Assembly: GCA_047621305.1 (NCBI GenBank)
Contig: JBLHNB010000007.1
Location: 1-64,000 of the forward strand
Reading direction: 5' to 3'
DNA length: 64,000 nucleotides
DNA from: Colwellia_A sp047621305
Lineage (GTDB): Bacteria > Pseudomonadota > Gammaproteobacteria > Enterobacterales > Alteromonadaceae
Both the position numbers and the translations under genes were made by a program. The notes under the pieces are model-generated. The model saw nothing but the letters and a program-made list of their open reading frames with translations. It searched no databases and was not told the DNA's origin. Positions 19,507 through 27,467 of the stretch are shown here, piece by piece. Each line of letters starts with the position of its first letter. The first letter of the stretch is position 1.

Positions 19507-20043
19507 ATGGCCAAAATACTAACGTTACTCGCAAGCAACAGTACTAAATCTATTAATAGAACACTATTAACGCTTGTTAGCCAAAAAATAACAGAGCACG
19601 CGCTAACTAAAGTTGAAGTTGCGGATTACCCAATGCCAATCTATGGTATTGATACAGAAGAACATGATGGCTTCCCTGAAGCAGTAATACAGCTTCGTGA
19701 TATTTTTGCTCAACACGATGCTTTCATCATTGCGAGTCCTGAACACAATGGCTCGATGCCAGCGGTATTTAAAAACACGGTTGACTGGTTATCACGTTTG
19801 GCTAATGCTGATAATCCTATCTTTGGTAAAAAACCGGTGTTATTACTCAGTACTTCGCCAGGTCCAAATGGTGGTGCTACTAACTTAAAGTCGTTAACGC
19901 AATTAATGCCGTGGTGGGGTGCTGATGTTAAGGGGTCATATAGTCTAGGTAGCTTTTATGAAAACATAAATGATGGCCTACTTAGCCAAACACATGACCA
20001 GGCATTAACGGCGTTAATTAATGAATTTGTTGGTGCTTTGTAG
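19507..20043 (+). CDS. NAD(P)H-dependent FMN reductase family protein
   Basis: A 178-residue flavodoxin-fold protein of the NADPH-dependent FMN reductase family (SsuE/YieF/ArsH group). It starts MAKILTLLASNSTKSINRTL, where the usual FMN phosphate loop is GSxRxxSxNxxL. The central ASPEHNGSMPAVFKNTVDWL is the family signature, and LLLSTSPGPNGGATNL follows. It probably reduces quinones or flavins in the cytoplasm. It overlaps the next gene by one base (TAGTG), so the two are translationally coupled. Confidence 0.88.
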   Translation: MAKILTLLASNSTKSINRTLLTLVSQKITEHALTKVEVADYPMPIYGIDTEEHDGFPEAVIQLRDIFAQHDAFIIASPEHNGSMPAVFKNTVDWLSRLANADNPIFGKKPVLLLSTSPGPNGGATNLKSLTQLMPWWGADVKGSYSLGSFYENINDGLLSQTHDQALTALINEFVGAL

Positions 20044-20294
20044 TGATTGATCAAAAATACCAAAGTCTTATTTTCTCATTTATTATGGCACTGTTAATGT
20101 CAGGCATTATGTCTTTTGTTATTAGTGTTTTTAACTTAGGCTTAGTGGATCATATTATTTTTATCTGGTTAAACGCTTGGGGTTTTGCTTTTACGGTTGC
20201 TTTTCCTGTGATCTTATTGGTTACTCCGGTCGTTAGATTTTTGGTTTCTTTATTAGTGAAAAATGAGCAATTAACGATGAGCAGTAATGAATAG
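20043..20294 (+). CDS. DUF2798 small membrane protein
   Basis: An 83-residue integral membrane protein with two hydrophobic segments (SFIMALLMSGIMSFVISVFN and the WGFAFTVAFPVILLVTP region), typical of DUF2798. It uses a GTG start that overlaps the stop of the FMN reductase gene, implying an operon. Function unknown. Confidence 0.8.
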   Translation: MIDQKYQSLIFSFIMALLMSGIMSFVISVFNLGLVDHIIFIWLNAWGFAFTVAFPVILLVTPVVRFLVSLLVKNEQLTMSSNE

Positions 20295-20325
20295 TCGTTA
20301 ATTTGAATTCACTTAAATTAACGAC
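20294..20325 (+). terminator. Hairpin after the FMN reductase operon
   Basis: GTCGTTAATTT and AAATTAACGAC form an 11-bp perfect stem that begins at the DUF2798 stop codon. The T tract is missing on the plus strand (AAAATG follows), so this may be a weak or Rho-assisted terminator. Confidence 0.5.
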
Positions 20326-20488
20326 AAAATGAACTTCAAATGCAGACTTTTATAGCGGTGACATTAGCCAAAATCTGTTATAGGGTCAAATATTATCAGA
20401 GGCAAATACTATAACCCTACAAAACTGTGGTCAATATCACTGACCACTTCAGTATTTTACTGTCAATTAATGCAATGGTTTTAAGAGA

Positions 20489-21079
20489 TTAAATTTCAAT
20501 ACCTAAGTTTGATAAACCTTCTTCTAATACCAACGATTTAGCGTAGATACATGAGTTTTTATTTTCTGGGGCTAATTTTATAAAGTCATATAACTCAACT
20601 TGAGTCTCCAGCTCCCATTTCATTAGAGGATGAATTGCTATTTCTTCTTGAGAAATATCACTCTCATCTGTTTTTTCCTGCGCTAAGATAAGCTCAACAT
20701 AGTAACTCACACTATTTTCTGAAAGTCGGCTAACACTCAAACAGCCATCACTGTCTTTATCTTGCATAATTTGGAATAGTGAAACTATTGCCATACATAC
20801 ATCTAAGGCCGGAAATACACCAAAAGAATCAAACTCTTCAGGATTAGGGATATGTAATTCTAACTTTGAAAGCTGTGCTTCATAATTGATCTTACAGCGA
20901 TTATTTTTATCCAACCATTGCCATACAAGGTCTAACTGATTCCGTAATAATTTAACATCGCCAAATTCCACGGCCTCAGCAAACAATTTATAATTAGGCA
21001 GCATGCGTTCAATAATCGCTGCACTATAGGCGACTTGTTGCCATTGATTTAATGTTGAAAAGGATAATTGAATTGTCAC
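20489..21079 (-). CDS. DUF416 (YjaG) family protein
   Basis: A 196-residue soluble protein matching the YjaG family. Shared features are WQQVAYSAAIIERMLPNYKLFAE near residue 12, VWQWLDKN, and FDSFGVFPALDVCMAIVSLF in the middle, with GLSNLGIEI at the C terminus. It has the family's usual length of about 195 residues. The function is unknown; it is conserved in enterics and Alteromonadales. It lies downstream of the long coiled-coil gene on the same strand with a gap of about 54 bases, so co-transcription is possible. Confidence 0.82.
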   Translation of the reverse strand: MTIQLSFSTLNQWQQVAYSAAIIERMLPNYKLFAEAVEFGDVKLLRNQLDLVWQWLDKNNRCKINYEAQLSKLELHIPNPEEFDSFGVFPALDVCMAIVSLFQIMQDKDSDGCLSVSRLSENSVSYYVELILAQEKTDESDISQEEIAIHPLMKWELETQVELYDFIKLAPENKNSCIYAKSLVLEEGLSNLGIEI

Positions 21080-21133
21080 GATAGTTTCCAGAGGAGAGTT
21101 AGTAGGTCATTATAACTTTTTGCAGACAATAAG

Positions 21134-22582
21134 TTAGTGATTATTTAATTGCTTTTGAGCATATTCAAATCGTAAGCGATACTCCCTAAGTTTATCTTCT
21201 AGTTCTGATACTTGTTGCTCTAATTGAGTCGTTAATTCCGCATTTTCGTCTCGTAAGTGTTTGATTGTTTCTCGTGCTTTTGTGTATTCAAGCTCTTGTT
21301 TCTCACGACTGTTGTCAATACGTTGCTGAATATTGCTGGCATTACCTTTTAAAGCGTTTACTTCACTTTTTAATTGATCCATTTTATTTTCAAGCGTTAG
21401 GTTCAAGGTTTGCGCTTTTTTCAACGCTATAGAAAGCTCATCTTTATTCTGCTGTAAAAGTGTGAGCTGCTTTGTTGATAAAACTAATTCTTCCTCTTGT
21501 TTAGAAAGCCTAGCTTGTTGATCATTAATTTTTTGTTGTAGTTCATTAGTGTCGTTTTGATATTTTTTATTAGATTCATCAATAAATACCGCATTCTTTG
21601 ACAATTCACCTTCTAAGAACACTATTTTATGACGTGCTTGTGCGATGTTTTCTTCTACTTGCTTCTTTTCTGTAATACGTTTTTCTTGTAACTCTTCTTC
21701 TGATTTCACGGTATGGCTCAAGGCTACTTTATGCTCTGTAATGCTTGATTTTAATTGTTCTACTTCTGCTTTGTGTGATCCTTGTAATGCTTTGTATTTT
21801 TTCTTCTCATTCCCTATTTCTAATAAGCTAACATCATAGGTATTTTTAAGGGCATCATTAAGTTTAATATTTTCATTTTTTAAATGAACAACGGCCTGTT
21901 GTGAATCTAATAGTTGTTGGTTTTGTTGATCTTGCTGCTGTGATGTTAACTTTTGATTATGCTCTGCTTTAATATAGTCTAATTCACTAACTACATTGTT
22001 TAGTTGTAGTGTTAGCGCTGATACTTGCTGATTTTGTACCGTAAGAGTCGCTGATTTTGCTTTATCGTTTTTAGCTAAATTCGCTGCCGACTCTTCTAGC
22101 GATTCAATTTTTTGAGTGAGTGCTTTTGTATTTTCTTCTGCCACGACTAAGGATTTTTTTGATTGTTCTTCCGTTGCAGTCGACATCTTTAACTGCTCTG
22201 ACAGTGTAGATAATTCATTTGATTTTTCTTTTAGTACTTGTTCAGAATTAGTTAATTTGGCGGTATTGAGCTGCTCTAAATTTTTAAATTTTTCATCACT
22301 TACCAAAAGACTTTTATTGATAAGCGTTATCGTTTTTTGAAGTTTTGTTTGTGCTTCTATATTACTTTCTTGCGTAGTATCTAAAGTGGTTTGTAGTTGT
22401 TCATACATCGATTTTAATAATTGGTAATGTTTATGCTGTTCGATTTCGTCGTTACTGAATTCTTTATTTTTAATATAACTCACAACGAAACTAGAAATTT
22501 TATCTTCTATTTCCATATGAATATTGCTGGCCAGATCTTGGATTTGCCGTTCTAAATCCGAAGTTTCCTGCTGCACTGTCAT
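21134..22582 (-). CDS. Long coiled-coil protein of unknown function
   Basis: A 482-residue protein that is nearly all heptad-repeat coiled coil, rich in Gln, Glu, Lys and Leu, starting MTVQQETSDLERQIQDLASN. I see no signal peptide, no membrane segment and no Walker motif, so it is not an SMC or Rad50 ATPase. It could be a cytoskeletal or scaffold protein. It is probably in one transcript with the DUF416 gene. Confidence 0.75.
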   Translation of the reverse strand: MTVQQETSDLERQIQDLASNIHMEIEDKISSFVVSYIKNKEFSNDEIEQHKHYQLLKSMYEQLQTTLDTTQESNIEAQTKLQKTITLINKSLLVSDEKFKNLEQLNTAKLTNSEQVLKEKSNELSTLSEQLKMSTATEEQSKKSLVVAEENTKALTQKIESLEESAANLAKNDKAKSATLTVQNQQVSALTLQLNNVVSELDYIKAEHNQKLTSQQQDQQNQQLLDSQQAVVHLKNENIKLNDALKNTYDVSLLEIGNEKKKYKALQGSHKAEVEQLKSSITEHKVALSHTVKSEEELQEKRITEKKQVEENIAQARHKIVFLEGELSKNAVFIDESNKKYQNDTNELQQKINDQQARLSKQEEELVLSTKQLTLLQQNKDELSIALKKAQTLNLTLENKMDQLKSEVNALKGNASNIQQRIDNSREKQELEYTKARETIKHLRDENAELTTQLEQQVSELEDKLREYRLRFEYAQKQLNNH

Positions 22583-22664
22583 TAAAATACTTCCTATTTA
22601 GCCTATGTGATACACACTCTTTATATTAGCAGAGATATAAAAAACTGACTTTATTATGAATAAG

Positions 22665-22703
22665 ACCAATTGAAATAATGAATCGATCATTATAAGACGT
22701 TTG
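22665..22703 (-). repeat. Solo end of a family B element
   Basis: ACCAATTGAAATAATGAATC, then GATCATTATAAGACG, matches the right end (minus-strand reading) of copy B5 almost exactly. No matching second end is found nearby, so this is a truncated relic (B8). Confidence 0.6.
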
Positions 22704-22778
22704 TTAGGTATGGTGTGCGGGCATAAATTGTAGATATAGGTGAGTATAATTATCATCTGAACATATATTTAGAGATAA

Positions 22779-22804
22779 AAAAAGCGCTCGATGAGCGCTT
22801 TCTT
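22779..22804 (-). terminator. Terminator of the mono-haem cytochrome gene
   Basis: On the minus strand AAAGCGCTC-ATC-GAGCGCTTT forms a perfect 9-bp stem running into a T tract, 16 bases past the cytochrome stop. Confidence 0.88.
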
Positions 22805-22819
22805 AATAATTTTTATCGC

Positions 22820-23119
22820 TTATTTTAAACTTGCGTAATATGCAGCAACGTTAGCAACATCTTCATCATTTAACGCCATAGCCATTGGACCCATCACTGG
22901 ATCTTTACGTGCACCTGATTTAAAGTCTCTAAGTTGCTTAGCTAGGTAAGCTTCTTTTTGACCGGCTAAATTAGGGTACATAGGCACTGCTGATATTCCG
23001 GCTGCACCGTGACAAGCTGCACACATACCTGTTTTAGCTTTACCTGCGGCAGCGTCACCAGCAAATACTGGAGATGCCATCATTACTGTAGCTGCAATTG
23101 CTAAAGTGATTTTTTTCAT
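22820..23119 (-). CDS. Small mono-haem cytochrome c (c553/c4-type)
   Basis: A 99-residue periplasmic electron carrier. The start at 23119 gives MKKITLAIAATVMMASPVFA, a clean signal peptide; the frame extends to 23146 but has no better site. The single haem motif CAACH is at residues 33-37 and the sixth-ligand Met lies in DPVMGPMAMAL. The sequence around the haem (GKAKTGMCAACHGAAGISAV, YPNLAGQKEAYLAKQLRDFK) is that of one half of a cytochrome c4. It closely resembles the domains of the larger cytochromes at 42-44 kb, so all probably descend from one domain. Confidence 0.93.
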   Translation of the reverse strand: MKKITLAIAATVMMASPVFAGDAAAGKAKTGMCAACHGAAGISAVPMYPNLAGQKEAYLAKQLRDFKSGARKDPVMGPMAMALNDEDVANVAAYYASLK

Positions 23120-23235
23120 ATATACAATCTCTCTATTATTATTCATAGTTTACTTAAGCCTGAATCGATTATAGAAAAAAAGAGCTCAGTTGTCGTTGCT
23201 TTTTTACTGCCCTTTATTTTAAAAGAGAAAATTTT

Positions 23236-23553
23236 ATGTTTTTAATCAATGAACCGTTAATCAAATCAGTGAATTTAACAAATGAAAATGTTGTTATGAT
23301 TGTTTGGGAGGCATACTGGTATCAAGAAGATGTTGATGAATTAATGACAAAAGTTTTTCAAGCGTTAGGGGAAGTAAATATCATTGAAAATATGCAGGGT
23401 GCTGATCGAACTAATATTCGCTTTAATTATAAAACGAGACACTTTTCACTGAATTTTGAATGTTATAGCCAATCATGCTGGGTCGAACCTGAAGACGAAT
23501 TGAGTGCGGTATTAAATACCGAAATAGCCCAATCTATTATGCTTTTACTTTAA
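23236..23553 (+). CDS. Small conserved protein, DUF3630-like
   Basis: A 105-residue soluble protein, beginning MFLINEPLIKSVNLTNENVV. The FNYKTRHFSLNFECYSQSCW strand pair and the ending EDELSAVLNTEIAQSIMLLL recall DUF3630, a short family of Shewanella and relatives, but I am not certain. It is divergent from the cytochrome gene. Function unknown. Confidence 0.6.
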   Translation: MFLINEPLIKSVNLTNENVVMIVWEAYWYQEDVDELMTKVFQALGEVNIIENMQGADRTNIRFNYKTRHFSLNFECYSQSCWVEPEDELSAVLNTEIAQSIMLLL

Positions 23554-23631
23554 AACTGAAGGTGTTACCAACGACTTCACCTATATAAAATATTATTGAT
23601 GCCGAGGCGGATCCATTAAGAGAGCTAGTCG

Positions 23632-24654
23632 TTAAGTTGCTTCACGAGTACGCAGTATTTGGTTTGAGGCCTTCTTATGCATTTCAGTAATGATGCTTCG
23701 TGTACGATTAATGACAGTATTAACATTTTCGGAAACTATAAAATGATTCACCCCAGTAGATATTGTTAATTGTGGTAACCTTATACCGGATTTGCTACTT
23801 ATAAAACGTAGTTTTTCAACACCTTGTTTTATTTTGTCGGCTATTTCTTGAGTAATGTCGCGATCAAGTTCAGGTAACAATATTAAAAAGGCATCACCCG
23901 CTAACCTTACCGGCAAACCACTGTCATCTACATAACTGCCGACTTTATCTGCTACTTTTGTTAACAGCACATCACTAATAAGGGAACCAAATTTGTCAGT
24001 AACTTGGCTGAATTGGTTAATATTAATAACAATTGCAGCAATTTCTTTATGTGGATCTTCTTTAAACCATTGCTCAAGATGTTTTGACATCGCTTTACGA
24101 TTGTATAAACCTGTTAAAGGGTCTAAATAAATATTTTTTCTAATATCAGTGAGCTCAAGCTGCAGGTGTTTGCTTTGTTGTCGATATTGCAGCAATTCTT
24201 CGTTAAGCGCGTGTATTTGAGTTTTAAAAGCTTTTGAAGCCTGATTAATTTGGCTGAAAGCTGTTTTAACTTTTTCAGTGTCGGATGATTGTATATCATC
24301 GAGATTTTTATCTAAAATTGAGAGTAAACTATTTACGGAGGTCGTTGATTGTTTATTACTATATTGAGCTGTTGATAATAAACCATCGAGATCACTGATA
24401 AGGTCATCTCGAAATTTACTTTGCCCTAAAACAAATTGTTGGTATACCTCTTCTATGTAAAAAGTATCTAATTTTCCACCTGAAGAAAGTTGGTAGTGGA
24501 TAGCGGCGATTAACGACGTGTTTTTTTCTGAAATATATTCATAACTTACGGCGTAATTTATCGGGTTTGAAGCCAAACCCCATGCATGTAATTGCTTAAC
24601 AGACATGGCCATTTTTTTATCAGCTTGTTTTATGGAATCATGGTATTTCACCAT
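23632..24654 (-). CDS. GGDEF-domain protein with degenerate active site
   Basis: A 340-residue cytoplasmic protein. The N-terminal 165 residues are helical, with no membrane segment (KQLHAWGLASNPINYAVSYEY). The GGDEF domain begins DPLTGLYNRKAMSKHL at residue 178. Where the signature GG(D/E)EF should be, it has AGDAF (252-256), so a metal-binding Glu is replaced by Ala. Diguanylate cyclase activity is therefore doubtful; it could bind GTP or c-di-GMP, or be a protein-protein module. The arrangement resembles a helical-sensor GGDEF family common in Alteromonadales. Confidence 0.85.
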   Translation of the reverse strand: MVKYHDSIKQADKKMAMSVKQLHAWGLASNPINYAVSYEYISEKNTSLIAAIHYQLSSGGKLDTFYIEEVYQQFVLGQSKFRDDLISDLDGLLSTAQYSNKQSTTSVNSLLSILDKNLDDIQSSDTEKVKTAFSQINQASKAFKTQIHALNEELLQYRQQSKHLQLELTDIRKNIYLDPLTGLYNRKAMSKHLEQWFKEDPHKEIAAIVININQFSQVTDKFGSLISDVLLTKVADKVGSYVDDSGLPVRLAGDAFLILLPELDRDITQEIADKIKQGVEKLRFISSKSGIRLPQLTISTGVNHFIVSENVNTVINRTRSIITEMHKKASNQILRTREAT

Positions 24655-24699
24655 TTTTTTCCTTTGCCTTGTATGATATTTATATCTTCAGATATTTAA

Positions 24700-24909
24700 T
24701 ACCATTTTCATTAAGTTTATGCCCCTGTAGTGGTAAGGAAAATAGTTCAGCGTACAGGTTTATTGTTCCATGCATAAGCTGAGTACCTATAATCCTACTC
24801 ATATTGGCAAACGCTCAATTGACCAATAGCTCGCTATTTGGAGTATGAGAACCGCCGTTCTGGAATACTTTAACCAGCACAAGTGAGTAATAATTTAATG
24901 ATATTGGTA
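24700..24909 (+). mobile_element. MITE-like element, family B-related, copy B7 (diverged)
   Basis: Begins TACCATTTTCATTAAGTTTA, close to the start of copy B4, and ends AGTGAGTAATAATTTAATGA then TATTGGTA, also like B4. The core is altered but keeps a hairpin (CCAATAG-CTCG-CTATTTGG). The right-hand target duplication is not visible. Confidence 0.55.
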
Positions 24910-25106
24910 TCGTGTATTTATATTAATATTCTCTAATAAAACCAATCAAAGTGCTACTAATTATTACAATATATGCATAAGTTATTTTAATCATAAATTT
25001 TTAATCATCAGAGCTCGATAAATCACATTAAAAACCTCAATGAATACAGTATACATTGAAGTTTATTTTGCTAAAGTGTCATGGATAATCATTTTAGAGG
25101 GGATAT

Positions 25107-26855
25107 ATGAAAATATTACTAATTTTGGCAACAGTATTAATGGTGGGTTGTAGTCACTTGTCTGGGGACAATCATTTTGATGAAAACCACAAGTTAGATG
25201 AAATTATAACGAATTATCAAGCTTATTATGAAACGATGAATCCATTTCATAAGCTTGAAGTCGGTGGGAACAATGCCAAACTGCCTGACTTATCGCCAAA
25301 AACATTAGCTAATGAACACCTTATATTATCAAATACTTATCAAGAATTGATGGTAATAAATATTGATAAATTAACTGACCAACAGCAAATTAATTGGTCG
25401 GTATTAACTTATAGTTTAAAGAACGAAATAGATAGTTATAAAAATAAAGAACACTATATGCCATTGACGGCTGAATCTGGTTTCCATGTTTGGATTAGTA
25501 GCATATCTAACAGCGTCAACTTCTCTTCACAACAAGATTATCAGGATTACCTCCAGCGTTTAGACGCTATCCCCCAATATTTTTCTCAACAAATAGACTG
25601 GATGAATAAAGGCATTATTGAAGGGATCACTCAGCCACAGATTGTACTCGAAGGTTTTGAGGAATCTATTAAAGCTTTTATAAAAGTTGATGTGACAACC
25701 AGCGGCTATTATAAACCTTTTATTGATATGCCCAAGCACCTTGATAAAACGGCTATCGACCTTTTACGTAAACAAGCGCAACAAAGCATTAAAAATAAAA
25801 TTTTCCCTGCTTATCAAAATTACTATGATTTTATGGTTAACCACTACAAACCCAGTGCCCGCAAAAATATTGCGGCAAGCTCATTACCTAATGGCAGCCA
25901 ATACTACGATAATCGTTTGAAACACTACACAACATTACCTTTGTCCGCCGAACAAGTTCACCAAACAGGACTAACAGAAGTCGCCCGTATTCGTGATGAA
26001 ATGCATAATGTTATTAATGAAGTTGGTTTTAAAGGAAGTTTTGCCGAATTTGTTGATTTTTTAAGAACAGACCCGCAGTTTTACGCAAAGACTCCTGAAG
26101 GTTTACTGAAAGAGGCATCTTATATCGCTAAAAAAATGGATGCAAAGCTACCTAGTCTATTTAAGACGCTGCCAAGAACACCTTATGGGGTTATTCCTGT
26201 GCCCGCGAATATCGCTCCTAAATATACCACTGGAAGATATTCTGGACCTTCTCGAGATGATCAACCAGGTAATTACTGGGTAAATACCTACAGACTTGAC
26301 CGCAGGCCGTTATATGTTTTAGAAGCGTTAACCTTGCATGAAGCAGTTCCCGGTCACCACTTACAAGGGTCTATTGCTCGTGAAATGAAAGATGTACCTA
26401 AGTTTCGTAACCGAATTTATATTTCAGCGTTTGGTGAAGGCTGGGGATTATATTCTGAATTTTTAGGCCTGGAGGCGGGGCTATATCAAGACCCATACAG
26501 TAATTTTGGTCGTTTAACTTATGAAATGTGGCGAGCTTGTCGATTAGTTGTGGATACTGGCATGCATGTAAAAGGCTGGAGCCGAGATAAAGCGATGGAT
26601 TACTTGGCAAGTAATACCGCGTTGTCTTTACATAATGTAAAGACAGAGATCGATCGTTATATTTCATGGCCAGGACAAGCCCTCTCCTACAAAATTGGTG
26701 AGTTGACGATTAAAGGGTTGAGAAGTGAAGCAGAACAAGCGCTTGGTGAGGACTTTGATTTACGCGATTTTCATGATCAAATTTTAAAAAATGGTTCAAT
26801 GCCATTAACCATGTTAGAAAAAATAATACGTGATTATATCCACCACATAAAATAA
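25107..26855 (+). CDS. DUF885 lipoprotein, putative metallopeptidase-like
   Basis: A 582-residue DUF885 protein with a lipoprotein signal, MKILLILATVLMVGC, so it is anchored in the cell envelope. DUF885 proteins resemble M32-like metallopeptidases; the zinc-site signature HEAVPGHH is at residues 411-418, followed by FGEGWGLYSEFLGLEAGLY, where the third ligand Glu should lie. The length is normal. AGAGGGG lies just before the ATG. It probably degrades peptides outside the inner membrane, but no activity is established for this group. A family B element lies downstream. Confidence 0.85.
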   Translation: MKILLILATVLMVGCSHLSGDNHFDENHKLDEIITNYQAYYETMNPFHKLEVGGNNAKLPDLSPKTLANEHLILSNTYQELMVINIDKLTDQQQINWSVLTYSLKNEIDSYKNKEHYMPLTAESGFHVWISSISNSVNFSSQQDYQDYLQRLDAIPQYFSQQIDWMNKGIIEGITQPQIVLEGFEESIKAFIKVDVTTSGYYKPFIDMPKHLDKTAIDLLRKQAQQSIKNKIFPAYQNYYDFMVNHYKPSARKNIAASSLPNGSQYYDNRLKHYTTLPLSAEQVHQTGLTEVARIRDEMHNVINEVGFKGSFAEFVDFLRTDPQFYAKTPEGLLKEASYIAKKMDAKLPSLFKTLPRTPYGVIPVPANIAPKYTTGRYSGPSRDDQPGNYWVNTYRLDRRPLYVLEALTLHEAVPGHHLQGSIAREMKDVPKFRNRIYISAFGEGWGLYSEFLGLEAGLYQDPYSNFGRLTYEMWRACRLVVDTGMHVKGWSRDKAMDYLASNTALSLHNVKTEIDRYISWPGQALSYKIGELTIKGLRSEAEQALGEDFDLRDFHDQILKNGSMPLTMLEKIIRDYIHHIK

Positions 26856-26879
26856 AAAGCGTTGAAAAGTAGGTGATTA

Positions 26880-27036
26880 TAGCCATTGAATTTAAGTAGT
26901 GAGGAATTATAAGCGAGAGTATATATTCAACCACAAGGCGCTTGAATGAGTAATAGTGGGCTATTGGGATTGAAAGCACGCAGCTATTGGCTATTTATAC
27001 CGCCTTAGAATTATCGATTCATTATTTTAATTGGCA
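26880..27036 (+). mobile_element. MITE-like element, family B, copy B2
   Basis: A degenerate but full-length copy (157 bases). It shares TTATAAGCGAGAGTA, AAGGCGCTTGAATGAGTAAT, GGGCTATTGGGATTGAAAGC, then TACCGCCTTAGAATTATCGA with copies B3, B5 and B6. Ends are TAGCCATTGAA and TTAATTGGCA. Confidence 0.75.
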
Positions 27037-27162
27037 TAATAATTTAAGAAAATTATTCTAAAAATAACTAGCGTATAGAAGTGATAAATAAGAAGAAGAG
27101 AAGGCACGCAAAGTATACCGAAAGCAAACTGTTCAATTAAGACAAGCCCCCACTATATCTAA

Positions 27163-27241
27163 ATCTGGCAGTTCCGCTATCATAGGTTTCCCCTTAGACC
27201 GGTAACTTTGCGTCTCTAGCTTTCACTAGATTTGCCCTTTT
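27163..27241 (-). promoter_or_regulatory. c-di-GMP-I (GEMM) riboswitch aptamer, apparently orphan
   Basis: Read on the minus strand: AGGGCAAATCTAGTGAAAGC, then TAGAGACGCAAAGTTACCGG, TCTAAGGGG, and GATAGCGGAACTGCCAGA. This follows the GEMM-I order: GGGCAAA, a GAAA tetraloop on a TCTAG/CTAGA stem, GACGCAAAG, CCGGnCTAA, then a TAGCGG...TGCC hairpin. It matches the layout of the Vibrio Vc2 aptamer. No gene follows on the minus strand: downstream come only a family B element and the 3' end of the convergent DUF885 gene. A diverged c-di-GMP signalling protein lies on the other side. Confidence 0.7.
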
Positions 27242-27398
27242 CAAGCTTTAGCAGCTCAAGAGCATTATTAAACATGTTGGCTAACTTGTAAATGATAAAT
27301 ATTCTTATTTGTTGTTTAAATTGCTAAATGACTAAAATAAAGCCATTAATTACTTTAATAAGTTTTTCAGAAGTAATGTGAATAGTGATTTAATGATA

Positions 27399-27412
27399 AT
27401 TTGTCGACAAAT
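27399..27412 (+). promoter_or_regulatory. Perfect 14-base palindrome upstream of the TPR/GGDEF gene
   Basis: ATTTGTCGACAAAT lies about 56 bases before the start of the TPR/degenerate-GGDEF gene, a position suited to an operator. No regulator is assigned. Confidence 0.3.
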
Positions 27413-27467
27413 AAGTGATATATTGATTGTAGATATTACCTATTAACAAATGATTTAGGACGATAAT

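Noticed and set aside
21134..22582. SMC- or Rad50-like defence ATPase
   Set aside because: Long coiled coil but no Walker A, Walker B or signature motif and no partner nuclease nearby.
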